DNA of 64,000 nucleotides from Hibiscus mutabilis (lineage: Eukaryota > Streptophyta > Magnoliopsida > Malvales > Malvaceae). The position numbers and the translations under genes are program-made. Positions 23,352 through 35,102 of this stretch are shown here, piece after piece (the stretch's first letter is position 1; each line of letters begins with the position of its first letter). The stretch lies in NCBI GenBank assembly GCA_019671005.1, contig JAGYYJ010002456.1, forward strand, positions 1 to 64,000. The letters are read 5' to 3'. Under the pieces are notes generated by a model. That model was not told the DNA's origin, did not search any database, and worked only from the letters and a program-made list of their open reading frames with translations.

Positions 23352-26300
23352 CTTGAGGAAATCAAGAAGGCAAGAGAAAATGGATAGTCCGAATCAGGTA
23401 TTTATGTTATTGATATTAATATATTAACATCTACTTCTTGGGTATTAGATACCGGTTGTGGTTCTCATATTTGTACTTCTGTACAGGGACTAAAAATGAG
23501 TAGAAAATTGGCAAAAGGATATGTAGACCTACGAGCTGGAAATGGAGCAAGAGTTGTTGCATTAGCTATAGGAAAATATACTTTGTCATTACCTAGTGGA
23601 CTTGTTTTAGATTTAGAGGATTGTTATTTTGTACCTAGTTTGACTAAAAACATTATTTCAAATTTCTTGTTTGGACAAGATTGGTTTTGAGATTATTATT
23701 AAGAATAATAGTTGTTCTTTTTCCCTCAATAATGTTTTTATGGTACAACTCAATTAATCATTGACCTCTATATCTTAGATCAAGACAATTTCATATATAA
23801 CATAAATACGAAAAGATCAAAAACAAATGACTCTAATCAAACTTATCTCTGGCATTGTCGCTTGGGTCATATAAGTGAGAAACGTATATCAAAACTTCAT
23901 AAAGATGAATTTTTGGATTCTTTTGTTTTCGAACAATTAGATATTTGTGAACCTTTCTTACTGGAAAAACTGACCAAATCACCGTTTGATGGTAAAAATG
24001 AACGAGCAAGTGATTTATTAGGTCTAATACATAGTGATATATGTGGACCGATGAATACACAAGCCAGAGGAGGGTTTCAATACTTCATTACTTTCACTGA
24101 TGACTTCAGTAGATATTGGTACGTTTACCTAATGCATCATAAATCTGAAGCCCTTAAAAAGTTCAAGGAATTTAAGAATAAAGTACAAAACCAATTAGGA
24201 AAGAGTATCAAAGCTCTTCGATCAGATCCATGAGGAGAATACTTAAGCCAGAGTTTGATGAACTTCTTAAAGGATGTGAGATTGTCTCACAACTTACACA
24301 TCCAGGGACTCCACAACACAAAGGAGTATCTAAAAGATGAAATCGAACATTGTTAAGCATGGTTCGGTCAATAATGAGTCATGCTGATCTTCCAACTTCT
24401 TTTTGGGGACATGCGCTAGAAACAGTTGCTTTCACACTAAATCATGTTTCGTCTAAATCGGTTCAAAAGAACCATATGAGATGTGGACTGGGAAATGTCC
24501 TAAAATGTCTTTTATGAAAATTTGGGGATGTAAAGTTTATGTTAAACATCAGATGTCTACAAAACTCGAACCTAAATCTCATAAGTGTAATTTTGTAGGG
24601 TATCCTAAAGAAACAAAATGATACTATTTCTTCAATCCATCTGAGAACAAAGTGTTTGTTGCTCGAACGAGAGTCTTCCTCGAAAGAGAATTTATTTTCA
24701 GAAAATAAAGTGGGAGAAATATTGAACTTGAGGAAATTCAAGATCAACCGCATATCACTAAACCAGAGATTGAACAACAACAAGTTCCACAAATAGTTGA
24801 GGAACATCCAATCGTTCTTGAAACACAACCATTGCGAAGGTCTATGAGAGAATGCAATGCGCCTGAGAGATATGAATTTCTTATCACATTGTATGAAGAT
24901 GTTCTTCTCATGGACCAAGATGAGCCTAAGACTTATCGGGAAGCAGTGGAGAGCCCAGACTCTGAGAAATGTCTATAAGCCTTGAAATTCAAGATGAATT
25001 CCATGTCAGAAAACCAAGTATGGACTTTGGTTGACCCATCCGAAGGAATTAAGCCCATAGGGTGCAAATGGGTTTTCAAAAAGAAAACTGACATGGATGA
25101 CAATATATAAACATACAAAGGGCGATTGGTCGCTGAAGAATTTCATCAAATTCATGGTATAGACTATGATGAAACCTTTTTCCCTATTGCTATGTTTAAA
25201 TCTATAAGGATATTGCTTGCAATAGCTGCATATTATGATTATGAAATCTGGCAAATGGATGTCAAAACCACTTTCCTTAATGGAAAATTAGATGAGGATG
25301 TGTACATGACACAACTTGAGGGTTTTATCGATCCAAAAGATGCCCTAAATGTATGCAAACTACAAAGATCCATTTATAGGTTGAAGTAAGCTTCTCGAAG
25401 TTGGAATCTTTGTTTTAATGAGGCTATCAAAGAGTTTAGTTTCATTAAAAATGAAGATGAGCCATGTGTTTTCAAGAAAACTAGTGGGAAAAAATGAAGA
25501 TGAGCCATGTGGTATTGTATGTGGATTGCATACTAATAATAGGAAATGATACATATCTTACAGTCTGTAAAGACTTGGTTAGGAAAATATTTTTCTATGA
25601 AAGACTTGGGTGAAACAACCTACATATTAGGAGTCAAGATCTATAGAGATAGATCAAGGCGACTTCTAGGACTAAGTCAAAATACATACATAGATAAAGT
25701 ACTGGAAAGATTCAGTATGGAAGAATCTAAAATATGATTCTTACCTATGAGACATGGTATTTCACTCTCGAAGAAAATGTGTTCTTTTCAACACCTCAAG
25801 AGATAGATCGCATGAGTAAGATTCCATATGCTTCGGCCATTGGATCTATCATGTATGTCATGCTATGTACACGTCCGAATGTATCATATGCATTAAGTAT
25901 GACAAGTCAATACCAAGTAGATCCCGGTGAAGGTCATTGGGTTACAGTCAAAAACATCATTAAGTACTTAAGAAGAACTAAGGATAAATTCCTTATGTAT
26001 AGAGGTGAGGAGGAGCTAAGTATAAAAGGTTATACTGACGCAAGCTTCCAAACTGATAAAGATGATTAACGATCGCAATCGGGTTTTATGTTTTGCCTTA
26101 ATGGAGGTGTTGTAAGCTGAAAAAGTTCAAAGCAAGATACAGTAGCAGATTCTACAACCGAAGCCGAGTATATTGCAGTAAGGGATGCTACAAAAAATTC
26201 TATTTGGATCAAAAAGTTCATATCTGAACTAGGGGTCGTGCCTAGCATATCAAATGCTATAGATCTACGTTGTGACAACAACGGAGCCATCGTACAAGTA

Positions 26301-26507
26301 AAAGATCCCAGATCTCACCAGCGATCCAAACATATACTTAGGTGTTACCATCTCATTCGTGAAATCATTGATCGAGTAGATGTAGAAATATGCAGAATAC
26401 TAACAGATGATAATATCGCTGATCCACTGACAAAGCCTCTAACACAACAAAAGCATGAACGTCACACTAAATCTCTTGGTATTAGATACATAAATGATTG
26501 GTCTTAG
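23352..26507 (+). pseudogene. copia pol: protease, integrase, reverse transcriptase, RNase H (broken)
   Basis: Visible domains in order: protease (WVLDTGCGSHICTS, about 23440-23485); integrase GAG-pre (LWHCRLGHISEKRISKL, about 23850) and core (SDICGPMNTQARGGFQYF, about 24030); reverse transcriptase (GCKWVFKKKTDMDD, IWQMDVKTTFLNGKLDEDVY, SIYRLK, about 25060-25390); RNase H (GYTDASFQTDKDD at about 26030, then the C-terminal DNNGAIVQ and RSKHILRCYHLIREIID blocks). The end is DPLTKPLTQQKHE with stop at 26505-26507. Stops and frameshifts occur in every domain. The catalytic YVDD box reads YVDC at 25518-25529, and a 43-bp duplication lies at 25451-25511. Confidence 0.9.
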
Positions 26508-26521
26508 TGCTAGTGGGAGAT

Positions 26522-27574
26522 TGTTGGAGTATGCCCAAAGACTAATCATGAGATGGTTGTAAAAGATATACTTATTTTATCTTGTTTATTAATATAAAGT
26601 AATTATTATTATTTCAATCTTATTCTGTGTATCTATAAATAAACTGAATTATAATAAAGTCCTTAGAATAATATAGTTATTCTTGAATGTCCTTAGTCAA
26701 GAATTATTGTGGGCTTGGAAAACAATAATGTATTAAGACTAATATGTAGTTGATTGATGACAAAGTGTTGTCATTGACATGGAGATGTCAAAATCAATAC
26801 ATAAGTATGTGTTAGGGAACCACATACTGGACTGACCCGCTATGAGCATGTTTCTTGGATTATGATGTGACAGTCAAAACATTGCTTATGGTGATAACTA
26901 CATGTATGATCTTCAGACTTAAGATCATCATTATTTCAACATCGTGAGTGACATATTTTTATACGGTCAAACGTGTGTAGTAACTGACTACACTATAAAG
27001 ACTGATATTGGATATGTCATAATCCATGTAGTGAAATATAGTTGATCAAGATAGGATTTTCCCTCCTACATAATATAAGTAATATCATAGGCCACTTGAT
27101 TGAGTGAGACTAGAAAATGCATGGTCATGCTCGAATAAATTGATATGGGATATCATAATTATTCGTTTATAATAGTCTACTCAAGATATCAAGAAACATT
27201 AGATGGACTATACAAGTGTGACTAATTCATGACTTGTGTCCGATCTAGATATGAGGACAAAAGGATGAAATACATAAAAGAAGTTAATCACGGAAAAAGG
27301 TCCATTCATCCCTTGTTTTTGAAAAACCTCTCTAATAGTTAGAGAAGAGAAAATATTATTCGTTTCATTCGGATAGATTGCGTAGAGGTCGGAACACTAT
27401 TGTGACGACTCATATTCGATTTGGTTATTCTGAATATCTTACGAATTTTCAGATTTATTAAGGTAACGTTTCATCCTTTATCACCCCGAATTCGTCCTTT
27501 GTACATGGATCACTGGTGGATTACGCCGGATAATTTTTCCGCTGCGCCATAAGGTGTACCGGCATTTCTCAACA
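26522..27574 (+). repeat. 3' LTR of the copia element
   Basis: It starts TGTTGGAGTATGCCCAAAG directly after the purine-rich AGTGGGAGAT tract and ends TTCTCAACA. The length is 1053 bp. The TATA-containing block present in the 5' copy is absent here just before CATTCATCCC (about 27300), so this copy carries an internal deletion. Confidence 0.85.
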
Positions 27575-28639
27575 GAGGAACCAGACTTCAAAGAGGAAAA
27601 ACCAATGCAAGAAGAGAGCACTAAACTTCGATTTAGAAGGGCATATGCAACTAGGGGCACCGAGCTTCTGGAAAGAAGAGTCGATGTAGAGTGGCGCAAC
27701 GAACTTTGTGACAAAGGCCAACGCATGCAAAGAAACTTCGATGAGGAAGGTTCGATGCAATGAGGGCAGACTTCAAGGAGAAAGAAGAGCTAAACCATTT
27801 TAGAGTAAATGCGACGAAGAGGAATATACATCTCAAACATAGTTCTAGTGTTTTTTAGTTTGATTTGTCATCGTTGATGAGTGTAGGTCGAGTAAGACCT
27901 AGATTTCATTGCGAGGAAAACGAAGCTTGGAAGAGACATTTCATAGTTCTAAGGAGCCAAACTGATGGGCTGATGAGTTTTAGAGTTCGTCCGGTGTTCA
28001 ATATGGTGACACCCAAGACTTTTCCCAAGAACAAGGTAAATCAATGCTTGTTAGAGAAGGTTCCTACGAGGGAGATGTATCGAAAGGCGTCTTAGCACGC
28101 GATATTCAACGATGGTTTGAGCCAAGACAAGCAGTTCATATAGGGGCAATTGCAAAAAGCTAAGGCATCGACGAGTAGTCAAGTTGACCCTGCCCAGGAT
28201 CGTTCGAGTGGAGTGACGAGGGCGTCGCTAAGTTCAGTGGGGGAGGTTGTGTGCGATGTATTAGGCTTGCCAAGACCATCAAACTTGGCCCAGTACTTGG
28301 TGAGCGTTAGAAAGCCCGCAAGACCCCCCAGACTTTGCCAAATCCATAGAGGATTCATGAGGGTAATTTGGTCAAAGCATTATCCATTTATTTGAAATAT
28401 ATTATTTAGATAACATTTGTGATAATTAGAGATTTTGAAAAAAGATAGAGTTAATCTCGATAGTCAATGTAATTTAAACTAAGCTGTTGGATGTATGGGG
28501 CTTAAACTATAAATAGAGGCCTACCCTCACCTAATTTTATCACTTTTTCACTGCATACTTCATTCATCCATCACTTTGAGTAATACAAAGAAGCATTTAC
28601 TCTAAACTCTCTAAGTGTTCTTTCGTTCTTGAGTGTTCT
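27575..28639. other. unclassified retroelement-like DNA with a promoter-like segment
   Basis: No gene is recognised. 27575-28390 has several short frames interrupted by stops and looks like decayed TE coding sequence. A strong TATA box CTATAAATAGAGG at 28507-28519 is followed by pyrimidine-rich sequence, the appearance of an LTR R/U5 start. This leads straight into the large inverted repeat. Confidence 0.4.
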
Positions 28640-29127
28640 TCTTGTTCTTGTTGCCAATATCTTTCCGTTGTTCTTTTAATTAGCTTCCGCTTAGAACGAT
28701 CTTGCGTTCGAGGGCTTTAGAAGGGTTTGATCTTCGGAGCGAGAATCCAAGCTGACTTAGGCATTTGCAAGGAAAGCTTTGCCTAAGGCCGTACGGTTCG
28801 GCTAGCAGGAGTCTAGCACCGTAACGAGGGATTCAAGGTGACTTAGTCGTAGTTTCGACCAAGAAAGCAACTAAGGTCGCATGGTTCAGCTAGCAGCAGT
28901 CTAGCCCTGTGACAACTACACTAATTCACCTCGAATCCCTCGTTACGGTTCTAGACTCCTGCTAGCAGAACCGTATGACCTTAGGCAAAGCTCTCCTAGC
29001 AAATGCCTAAGTCAGCTTGGATTCTCACTCCAAAAGATCGAACCCTTCCAAAGCCCTCGAACACAAGATCGTTCTAAGTTGAAGCTAATTAAAAGAACAA
29101 CGGAAAGAGATTGGCAACATTACCAAC
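28640..29127. repeat. large inverted repeat, about 200-bp arms
   Basis: The left arm at about 28640-28838 (TTGCCAATATCTTTCCGTTG ... GTAACGAGGGATTCAAGG) is the reverse complement of the right arm at about 28929-29127 (CCTCGAATCCCTCGTTACGG ... GAAAGAGATTGGCAACATTA), with a spacer of about 90 bp and by eye near 90% identity. Inside, a module GGTTCGGCTAGCAGGAGTCTAGCACCGTAAC is echoed in the spacer as GGTTCAGCTAGCAGCAGTCT, so there is also an internal direct repeat of about 85 bp. Confidence 0.85.
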
Positions 29128-29752
29128 AAACATGATTTTTTAATCAATTTTAGAAGTAAAATCTATGTATAGATCGATACTTTTTAATATGATGTGATTA
29201 TATAGTAGTATATGTTAATTAATTTTAATCCATTAAAAATTAGGTTTTCGAGATATAAAAAATACTATATTTCACTAAAATCACTCTATGAGTCCTGCAT
29301 ACGTATATATCTTAAATATTCGTAAATCTCTTGGTTTTACACTACAAAAAATGTACATTTACCGACGCTTCATTATACCGACGGATAAAAGTCGCCGGTA
29401 TATGCTCTATATACTGATGGAAATCGAAACTGTCGGTAAACGTTTTGATTTTTACCGACAGATATATTATTCGTCAGTATAGACAACAGTTATACAGACT
29501 GAAGACAAGATATCGTCGATGTAGATATAGTTTATACCAATGGTTGATTTTGTGTGTCGGCATAGATGTACTTTATACCGATGGTTGATTTAGTGTGTCG
29601 GTATAAATGTAATGTATACCGACAGTAAATGTATAAGTGTACCATATTATGTCTGCCGGTATAAGTATTTTTTTATATATTTTTTATACTTTATTAAAAA
29701 TCACCGTTTTAACCTCTCTCACAGTCTCACTCAAACTCTCACCCGATCCCAA

Positions 29753-29878
29753 ACCAAACCATTGCAATCCCTAATTGCTCCCAATTGCCTCTCAGTCTCT
29801 ATGCCGATCAGACAACTCGCCGGCGATATTCTGGTGCAATGCTGCCCCCTCTCCGTCGTCTTCTCTGCCCAAAGGTTT
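29753..29878 (+). pseudogene. captured 5' gene fragment inside the CACTA element (unidentified)
   Basis: A GC-richer block encodes MPIRQLAGDILVQCCPLSVV then FSAQR with a possible donor AAAGGTTTCT at its end. It resembles a first exon with a short leader, in sharp compositional contrast with the AT-rich surroundings. I do not recognise the source gene. Confidence 0.35.
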
Positions 29879-30699
29879 CTTTCTATCTCTCTATCTGCTT
29901 TGCGTTAATTTAGTGCTAATTGAAACATGGTTTTAATTGAGAATTGAAAAATCAAGCTGAAACTATGGCTCGTTTCTCTTCTACCAGTTTTTTTTTCTTT
30001 CAAAGACTGAAAAGTTATTTTGCGATATTCCCCCCTTGGATTATCAGCAACATATGTGCTCTTATGGCCTCTAAAGGGCAAAGCTTTAAAGCAAGGTATA
30101 TATAATATATGTTCTTCTCCTTGGATCAAATTATTTCATTCTATTAGATTTCTTAACCGGTATTGTAGGGTCATTTAGGTGTATCATTAATGGATTCTCA
30201 TCTGTGAAGTTAATCAATAATTAAACCTCATTTAACATTTTTAATTTTTTTTGTCCTTAAATTCAAGTTCCTAATGCAATTCGGTTATCAAAATAGTTTA
30301 AGATGTTTAAAGACACAAATGATACTGTAATATCTTGCCAAATCTCTCTGTTTTGAAATCATCAGTCATGACTCATGATGACTGCTGAATCCCTAAATTT
30401 GAATATAAACAACATAAACAGAATACACACATATATATGTGTGTGTATTGAAAACAAGGGAATATGGAAAACAAAAACTGATCTGGTTACCTAACTATTT
30501 GTCTGATTTATGTGGGTGGTTTTCAGCTTTACAACGGAGCATACTTCAGTTGACTTAAATATTGCTCTCGGGGTGGTTTCCCCGATAGCTTATAGTGAAG
30601 CCACAGTCACAAGAAACAACCAATGAATTCGGTATTCCTGAAACAATTCATCATCAGCAAGCAAAAAGTCACCCCCAAAGCCTTGCAGCAAGGGTCAGG

Positions 30700-31375
30700 G
30701 TTCGCTAAGGGCAGCAGCTGTAGCTGCTCTTTTTGCGGTTCTTACTGCTAAAAAGAAGCAACCGCAGGATGGATCCCCTACAAAATCCGCTAGCAGCACT
30801 CCTGTTGTATCCACCCCACCTTGTAAGAACCCGTGTACTTTGGACTAGAAGATATCTAAAAACAGCAACCATTGCTTTAATCTGGTTCACAAGAAGTTGC
30901 TAAATCTTCTTGATGTCAGCTTCTTTAATTGAATTTGACCTCATTTTTTCATATAACTGTGAAACCATCTGATGGCATTTAGATTGTACAGCCGAAACAA
31001 AAAGTGAAGCAGACCCTTCTGAAGTTGAGGATTCTGAAGAGGTTGCCGAAGCCAAGAAAACGAGTGTAGTACTCGAGGCCAAAACCAAGGGGGTGGATTC
31101 AGAACCAAAGCAAAAGATAAGGACTAGAAGATATCTAAAAACAGCAATCATTGCTTTAATCTGGTTCACAAGAAGTTGCTAATTCTTCTTGATGTCAGCT
31201 TCTTTAATTGAATTTGACCTCATTTTTTCATATAACTGTGAAACCGTCTGATGGCATTTAGATTGTACAGCCGAAACAAAAAGTGAAGCAGACCCTTCTG
31301 AAGTTGAGGATTCTGAAGAGGTTGCCGAAGCCAAGAATAGTACATATAGTTATGAGCAACTGAAATCCATATCTG
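30700..31375 (+). pseudogene. captured villin-like gene fragment with introns, inside the CACTA element
   Basis: The plus strand reads LRAAAVAALFAVLTAKKKQP then SPTKSASSTPVVSTPP at about 30704-30822, followed by GTAAGA. After a CAG acceptor at about 30990 comes AETKSEADPSEVEDSEEVAE. Later, about 31336, comes YSYEQLKS. Plant villins have this order between gelsolin core and headpiece: AAAVAAL-x-LTAEKK, then an acidic PSEVEDxxEVAEAKE linker, then FSYEQLK. Introns are retained, so it was copied from genomic DNA. It ends soon after YEQLKS and lacks the headpiece. Confidence 0.65.
30842..31337 (+). repeat. internal direct duplication of about 216 bp in the captured fragment
   Basis: GGACTAGAAGATATCTAAAA at 30842 recurs at 31121 and both copies continue in step through the intron end, the acceptor and the acidic villin-like exon to GTTGCCGAAGCCAAGAA (about 31057 and 31337). 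The copies are nearly identical and separated by about 63 bp. Confidence 0.85.
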
Positions 31376-32106
31376 GTTTGGCATTGCAATGATCACATAT
31401 AGCAGATAAGGACAGGTTTGGCATGGCATTCTTTCAGTTGGTTTGTCATCTATCTCTATAATTTGTCTGCTATTCAACTTTAATAGTGATGTATATGATA
31501 TTGCATTTGTATTGAACTCTAATACAAGTAATTAAAATTCATTGTTTGAGAACACACTCTTCTTATTACAGATTGTTGGAGATGATTGAAGCAGATTTTC
31601 ATATGGATAATAATTTTTTTTTCTGTACTTCTCTTCTCAAAGTTATAAGGAAATTGATTGGATTTTTTCCCTTTAAAAAACAAATAATTTTTGTTACAAT
31701 AGTATTAGTATTTAAAATAAAAAATAACAATAATATTAATAATTATTAATATTTAAAATAAAAAATAAATGCAATTAAACCTATTCCGACAGACCAAATC
31801 GTCAGTAAAAATCTGTTGTTATATATGTAACATCTATACCAACAGATTGGGTCCATCAGAATAGACACTAATTTGTCGGGATAGGTCACACTTATTCCTA
31901 CGGATATGTCCGTCGGTATAGGGTCCCAACATCTATACCGACGGTTATGTCCGTCGCTATAGACCGACTAGCGTTTACTGACGGCTTTCTATCTGTCGAA
32001 ATATCTCTTTTTCCGTCGGTAAAGAGTTTTAGATCATATGACGGATTTTTGGTGTTTTACCGACGGTTTTGTATCCGTCGCTATATGTCATTTTTTTGTA
32101 GTGTTA

Positions 32107-32750
32107 GTAGTAAGATGTTTGTATTTTGAGGAACGAGGCCTAATCTTTGTATCCGTTTCCCTAATTCTCATACTTTTGCATAAATTATAAACATATAGCT
32201 TTTTAAAAATAAATTATAAACATATAGTTAGTTAGAATGCTTCTAGTCATATGATATAACTTGCTAATATTAATTTAATTTTATATATGGATATAATTAA
32301 GTTGTTGTTTGTTTGCCCGATAAATAAAGTAGAAATTACGAAATAGCTATGGTTGACATGACATGTCACTGAAAATGGGGCATCTTCCGGCACATGCAGT
32401 TGTTGGTGATGATTAGCCTAAATTCATCACCAAATGCTGATGATTTTAAGGAATTGTTTCGGATGGGATCCACGTTATTTAATTATTTTGATTGAATTAT
32501 AAACAAATCCAACAATTCCTTCCACGTGTATAAACAATTTTTTATATTCATTATAATCTAATTTATTATTAATTAATTTGGATCAAATACAATATAAACG
32601 TATTATGGAACGATATGTCTAATTTAATTTGTTTTATTCAAAATATCAGAATTCGAATTTTTAACTTTAAAAAATCTAGAATTTTATCTAACTAGACAAA
32701 TTGGTTGTTGGTACGTATAAAATCAAATTAACCTAAGTGATTTTTTTGTT
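32107..32750. other. AT-rich intergenic DNA
   Basis: No coding frame, RNA or ordered repeat recognised between the CACTA element and the split MITE. Confidence 0.5.
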
Positions 32751-32773
32751 GATTAAGAGTTAATTGCATCAAG

Positions 32774-35102
32774 TGTAACCCCTAGACCGGCCTATGCGGA
32801 AGGACCGAGTCAAAGGGGCACATCTCAACTTAAATATCTAAATTAAAATCTGTCAAAATTCAAGTATTTATTTAATTTATATATATATATATATATATAT
32901 CTACATAAACTGATAAAGTCATCTATATAAACCTGACATATAACGGTTACAAAATAGGCAATATTAAGTAATGTATCAAAAAGATCGTAACAAAACGTCG
33001 TATATCTCAAAATATAGGCATATGTCACCCTAAAATAACAAAATAGTGGATGGAAACATTACAATCTATATAGAATAAGAAATGTGTCCATCCTCCGAGT
33101 GTCACGTACAGAGTAGCCTATCCAAAATATCTGAAAAGGGAGAAAGAGGGGATATGAGCTAGAGAGCTCAGTGTGTTCCAATAGTGCAAGTAAAAACATT
33201 TATATCAATAGCATAGTAAAACATTTCAGTAAGACATGTTCATACGCATGCAAGGCTCCATAACTTAACTACCCTCCAACCAAACTCCATGATACGGTTC
33301 CCCAGAACGGTATCATATACAGACGTTAACCCGGCCCATTGGGCATGGGTATCATCCTAAGGGAATACCTTAGGTCCGGGCGGAATTACTCTAGTCGAAG
33401 CGTAGGAACCGAATACGAGGGGAATTACCCTAGCCGAAGTATAGGAACCTCATACGGGCAGAATTACCAGCCAGATCAGGGCTAAACCTTACGATACTTC
33501 ATATCATAACCCAAGTACCCATATTAATCAGTCCAGGCAGCATCATAGTATGCAGTAGCAAATAGTAAAAACAACACTCGATGAACACAATTCTATACTG
33601 ATAAACGGTAATCATAGAACATGCTTGTCATATCGGGTACTGGGGCATATATCAATCATATAGTATAATCATGCTTAATCATATAGTATAATCATGCTTA
33701 TTTCAGAAAACAATGCTATGTTCGTGTGAAATCAAGTAAATAATCATGTGCACATAATCGGTTTGATAGAATATATATAAAGCAGGTGCAACAATTAGAA
33801 ATCAGTCATATAACACATAAGGAATACACCTCAAAAGTCAGGCAGGTCCGAATCTACTGGGCGCCATGACTACGCTCCGTTACGGTATTGGAACCTAGAT
33901 CGACAAGGATTACGGTTACTAACAGATTCATATCTTGATCGAAATAAAATACTAAGTTATGGAACCGTACGAGTGACGATGGTATCACGGGGCTGTACTG
34001 ATCGGGACGAGCTGGGCTGGGCGAAGGCACGATCGGGAGATCCACGAGTACCTTTAATCAAAAGATCAATGTCAGTCTTTTGTTCTACAATCTTTCTCAG
34101 ATAATTTAACTTAAGATAAATGCATGTTCAAGTTTAATGTCCCATTTGGAGGCTTTCAGGTTAGAATTTCATGAAACAGGCTTCAAAATCGGACTCAGGA
34201 CGTCGAAAAACATAAAATAGGACTTTCCGGGAAAAAGTTGACTTTTTGGTTAATGGTCAACGCTGACGTCAGCATTAACTGCTGACATCATTAGTCAGTT
34301 GGTCAACTGAGTTGACTCAGACGAGTTGACTCAGACGAGTTGACTCGGCGAGTTAGCTCGATTCAGACCAGTTCGGGCCAGACCAGTTTAATCAGGTTGG
34401 ACCGATTCACTTACCTTGATATCGAACCGTCAGACAGTCACCGACGATCGTCGAAAAATTTGCTGGAGATACCATTTCTGGTCGTTTCCAAACAATTCAA
34501 AACAACGGCCGGATTATTTTGCAACTCCTGCGAAGGCCTTAACGGTGGCGGATCGGCGATCAGCCAAATTTTGCTCGTCTCAGCACTAGGAATTCAATGG
34601 TGCTACCAGCGATGGCAAGGGAGGAAGGACGACGGTGATATCATCGAAAACCAGAGGCGGTGATGGGAGGAAAAGATGAAACCTTCGAAACGCTGTCTAC
34701 GGCGGACGGATGATCAGATGCGCGAGTGGGAGAGAGGTTTTGGTCAGACGAAGACGACTCTCCGATTGGTGGCGGCGGTGTATGCCACGGTGCGGCGGTG
34801 GGGGAGATCGAGCGATGCTAACAGGAGCCGGTAAAGGCTTCTTGGGAAAGAAAAAAATATAGTATATTGGATCTAATGGTATTAATTTTTGGTAGGTGAA
34901 AAAGTAGGTTGGGATAATAATTATCCTTGATAAGGGGACTGTTTCAAATAAAAATTATAGAGATTAAAACATCAAGAGCTATTTAGCTTAGTTGGTTGGG
35001 TCACTAGCCAAGGTATCCTAAGGTTGTGGGTTTGATTCCCACAACCAGCAATCCTTTTTATTAATTAATTTATTTATTATTTTAACCTTTTAGGGTGTTA
35101 CA
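32774..35102 (-). repeat. 3' LTR of the gypsy element (long version, 2329 bp)
   Basis: It starts TGTAACCCCTAGACC and ends AGGGTGTTACA. It contains an AT run near 32880, short repeats with GAATTACCCTAGCCGAAG at about 33380-33470, and a 23-bp tandem duplication (33655-33677 and 33678-33700) absent from the other LTR. A segment of about 450 bp (about 33812-34262) is also missing from the other LTR. Repeated GAGTTGACTCAGAC lies at about 34310-34345. Confidence 0.9.
34976..35050 (+). other. tRNA-like module with A and B boxes inside the LTR
   Basis: TAGCTTAGTTGG at 34984-34995 fits the Pol III A box and GGTTTGATTCC at 35029-35039 fits the B box with one difference from GGTTCGANTCC. The B box sits in a perfect T-arm: GTGGG, 7-nt loop, CCCAC. 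A-to-B spacing of 33 nt is normal for tRNAs and SINEs. The acceptor stem is not convincing, so this is tRNA-derived sequence, not a tRNA gene. It points opposite to the retrotransposon. Confidence 0.6.

Larger units (their letters stand above)
18955..27574 (+). mobile_element. degenerate Ty1-copia LTR retrotransposon (outer limits of the copy)
   Basis: Order on the plus strand is LTR remnant, primer-binding site, gag, protease, integrase, reverse transcriptase, RNase H, polypurine tract, LTR. That is the Ty1-copia order. The reading frame is broken by many stops and frameshifts and by a nested solo LTR at 21807-23346. The left limit is approximate because the 5' LTR lacks its beginning. Both LTRs share the block from CATTCATCCCTTGTTTTTGA to the end (19231-19508 and 27303-27574). 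Confidence 0.9.
29340..32103. mobile_element. non-autonomous CACTA (CMC/En-Spm) transposon
   Basis: It starts CACTACAAAAAATGTACATT and ends TCATTTTTTTGTAGTG, the classic CACTA terminal inverted repeat. It is flanked by the 3-bp duplication TTA (29337-29339 and 32104-32106). Both ends carry many short subterminal repeats of the type ACCGACGG, CCGTCGGTATA and GTGTCGGTATA in both orientations (about 29360-29660 and 31790-32090). No transposase or TnpA-like frame exists. The interior carries pieces of ordinary plant genes with intron signals. Confidence 0.93.

Noticed and set aside
27554..28395. Series of frames after the copia element as a real gene
   Set aside because: Frames are short, broken by stops and begin inside the LTR; no domain recognised. 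Treated as TE remains.
34976..35050. Functional tRNA gene
   Set aside because: T-arm and boxes are good but there is no credible acceptor stem or anticodon arm, and a mutated copy lies in the other LTR.
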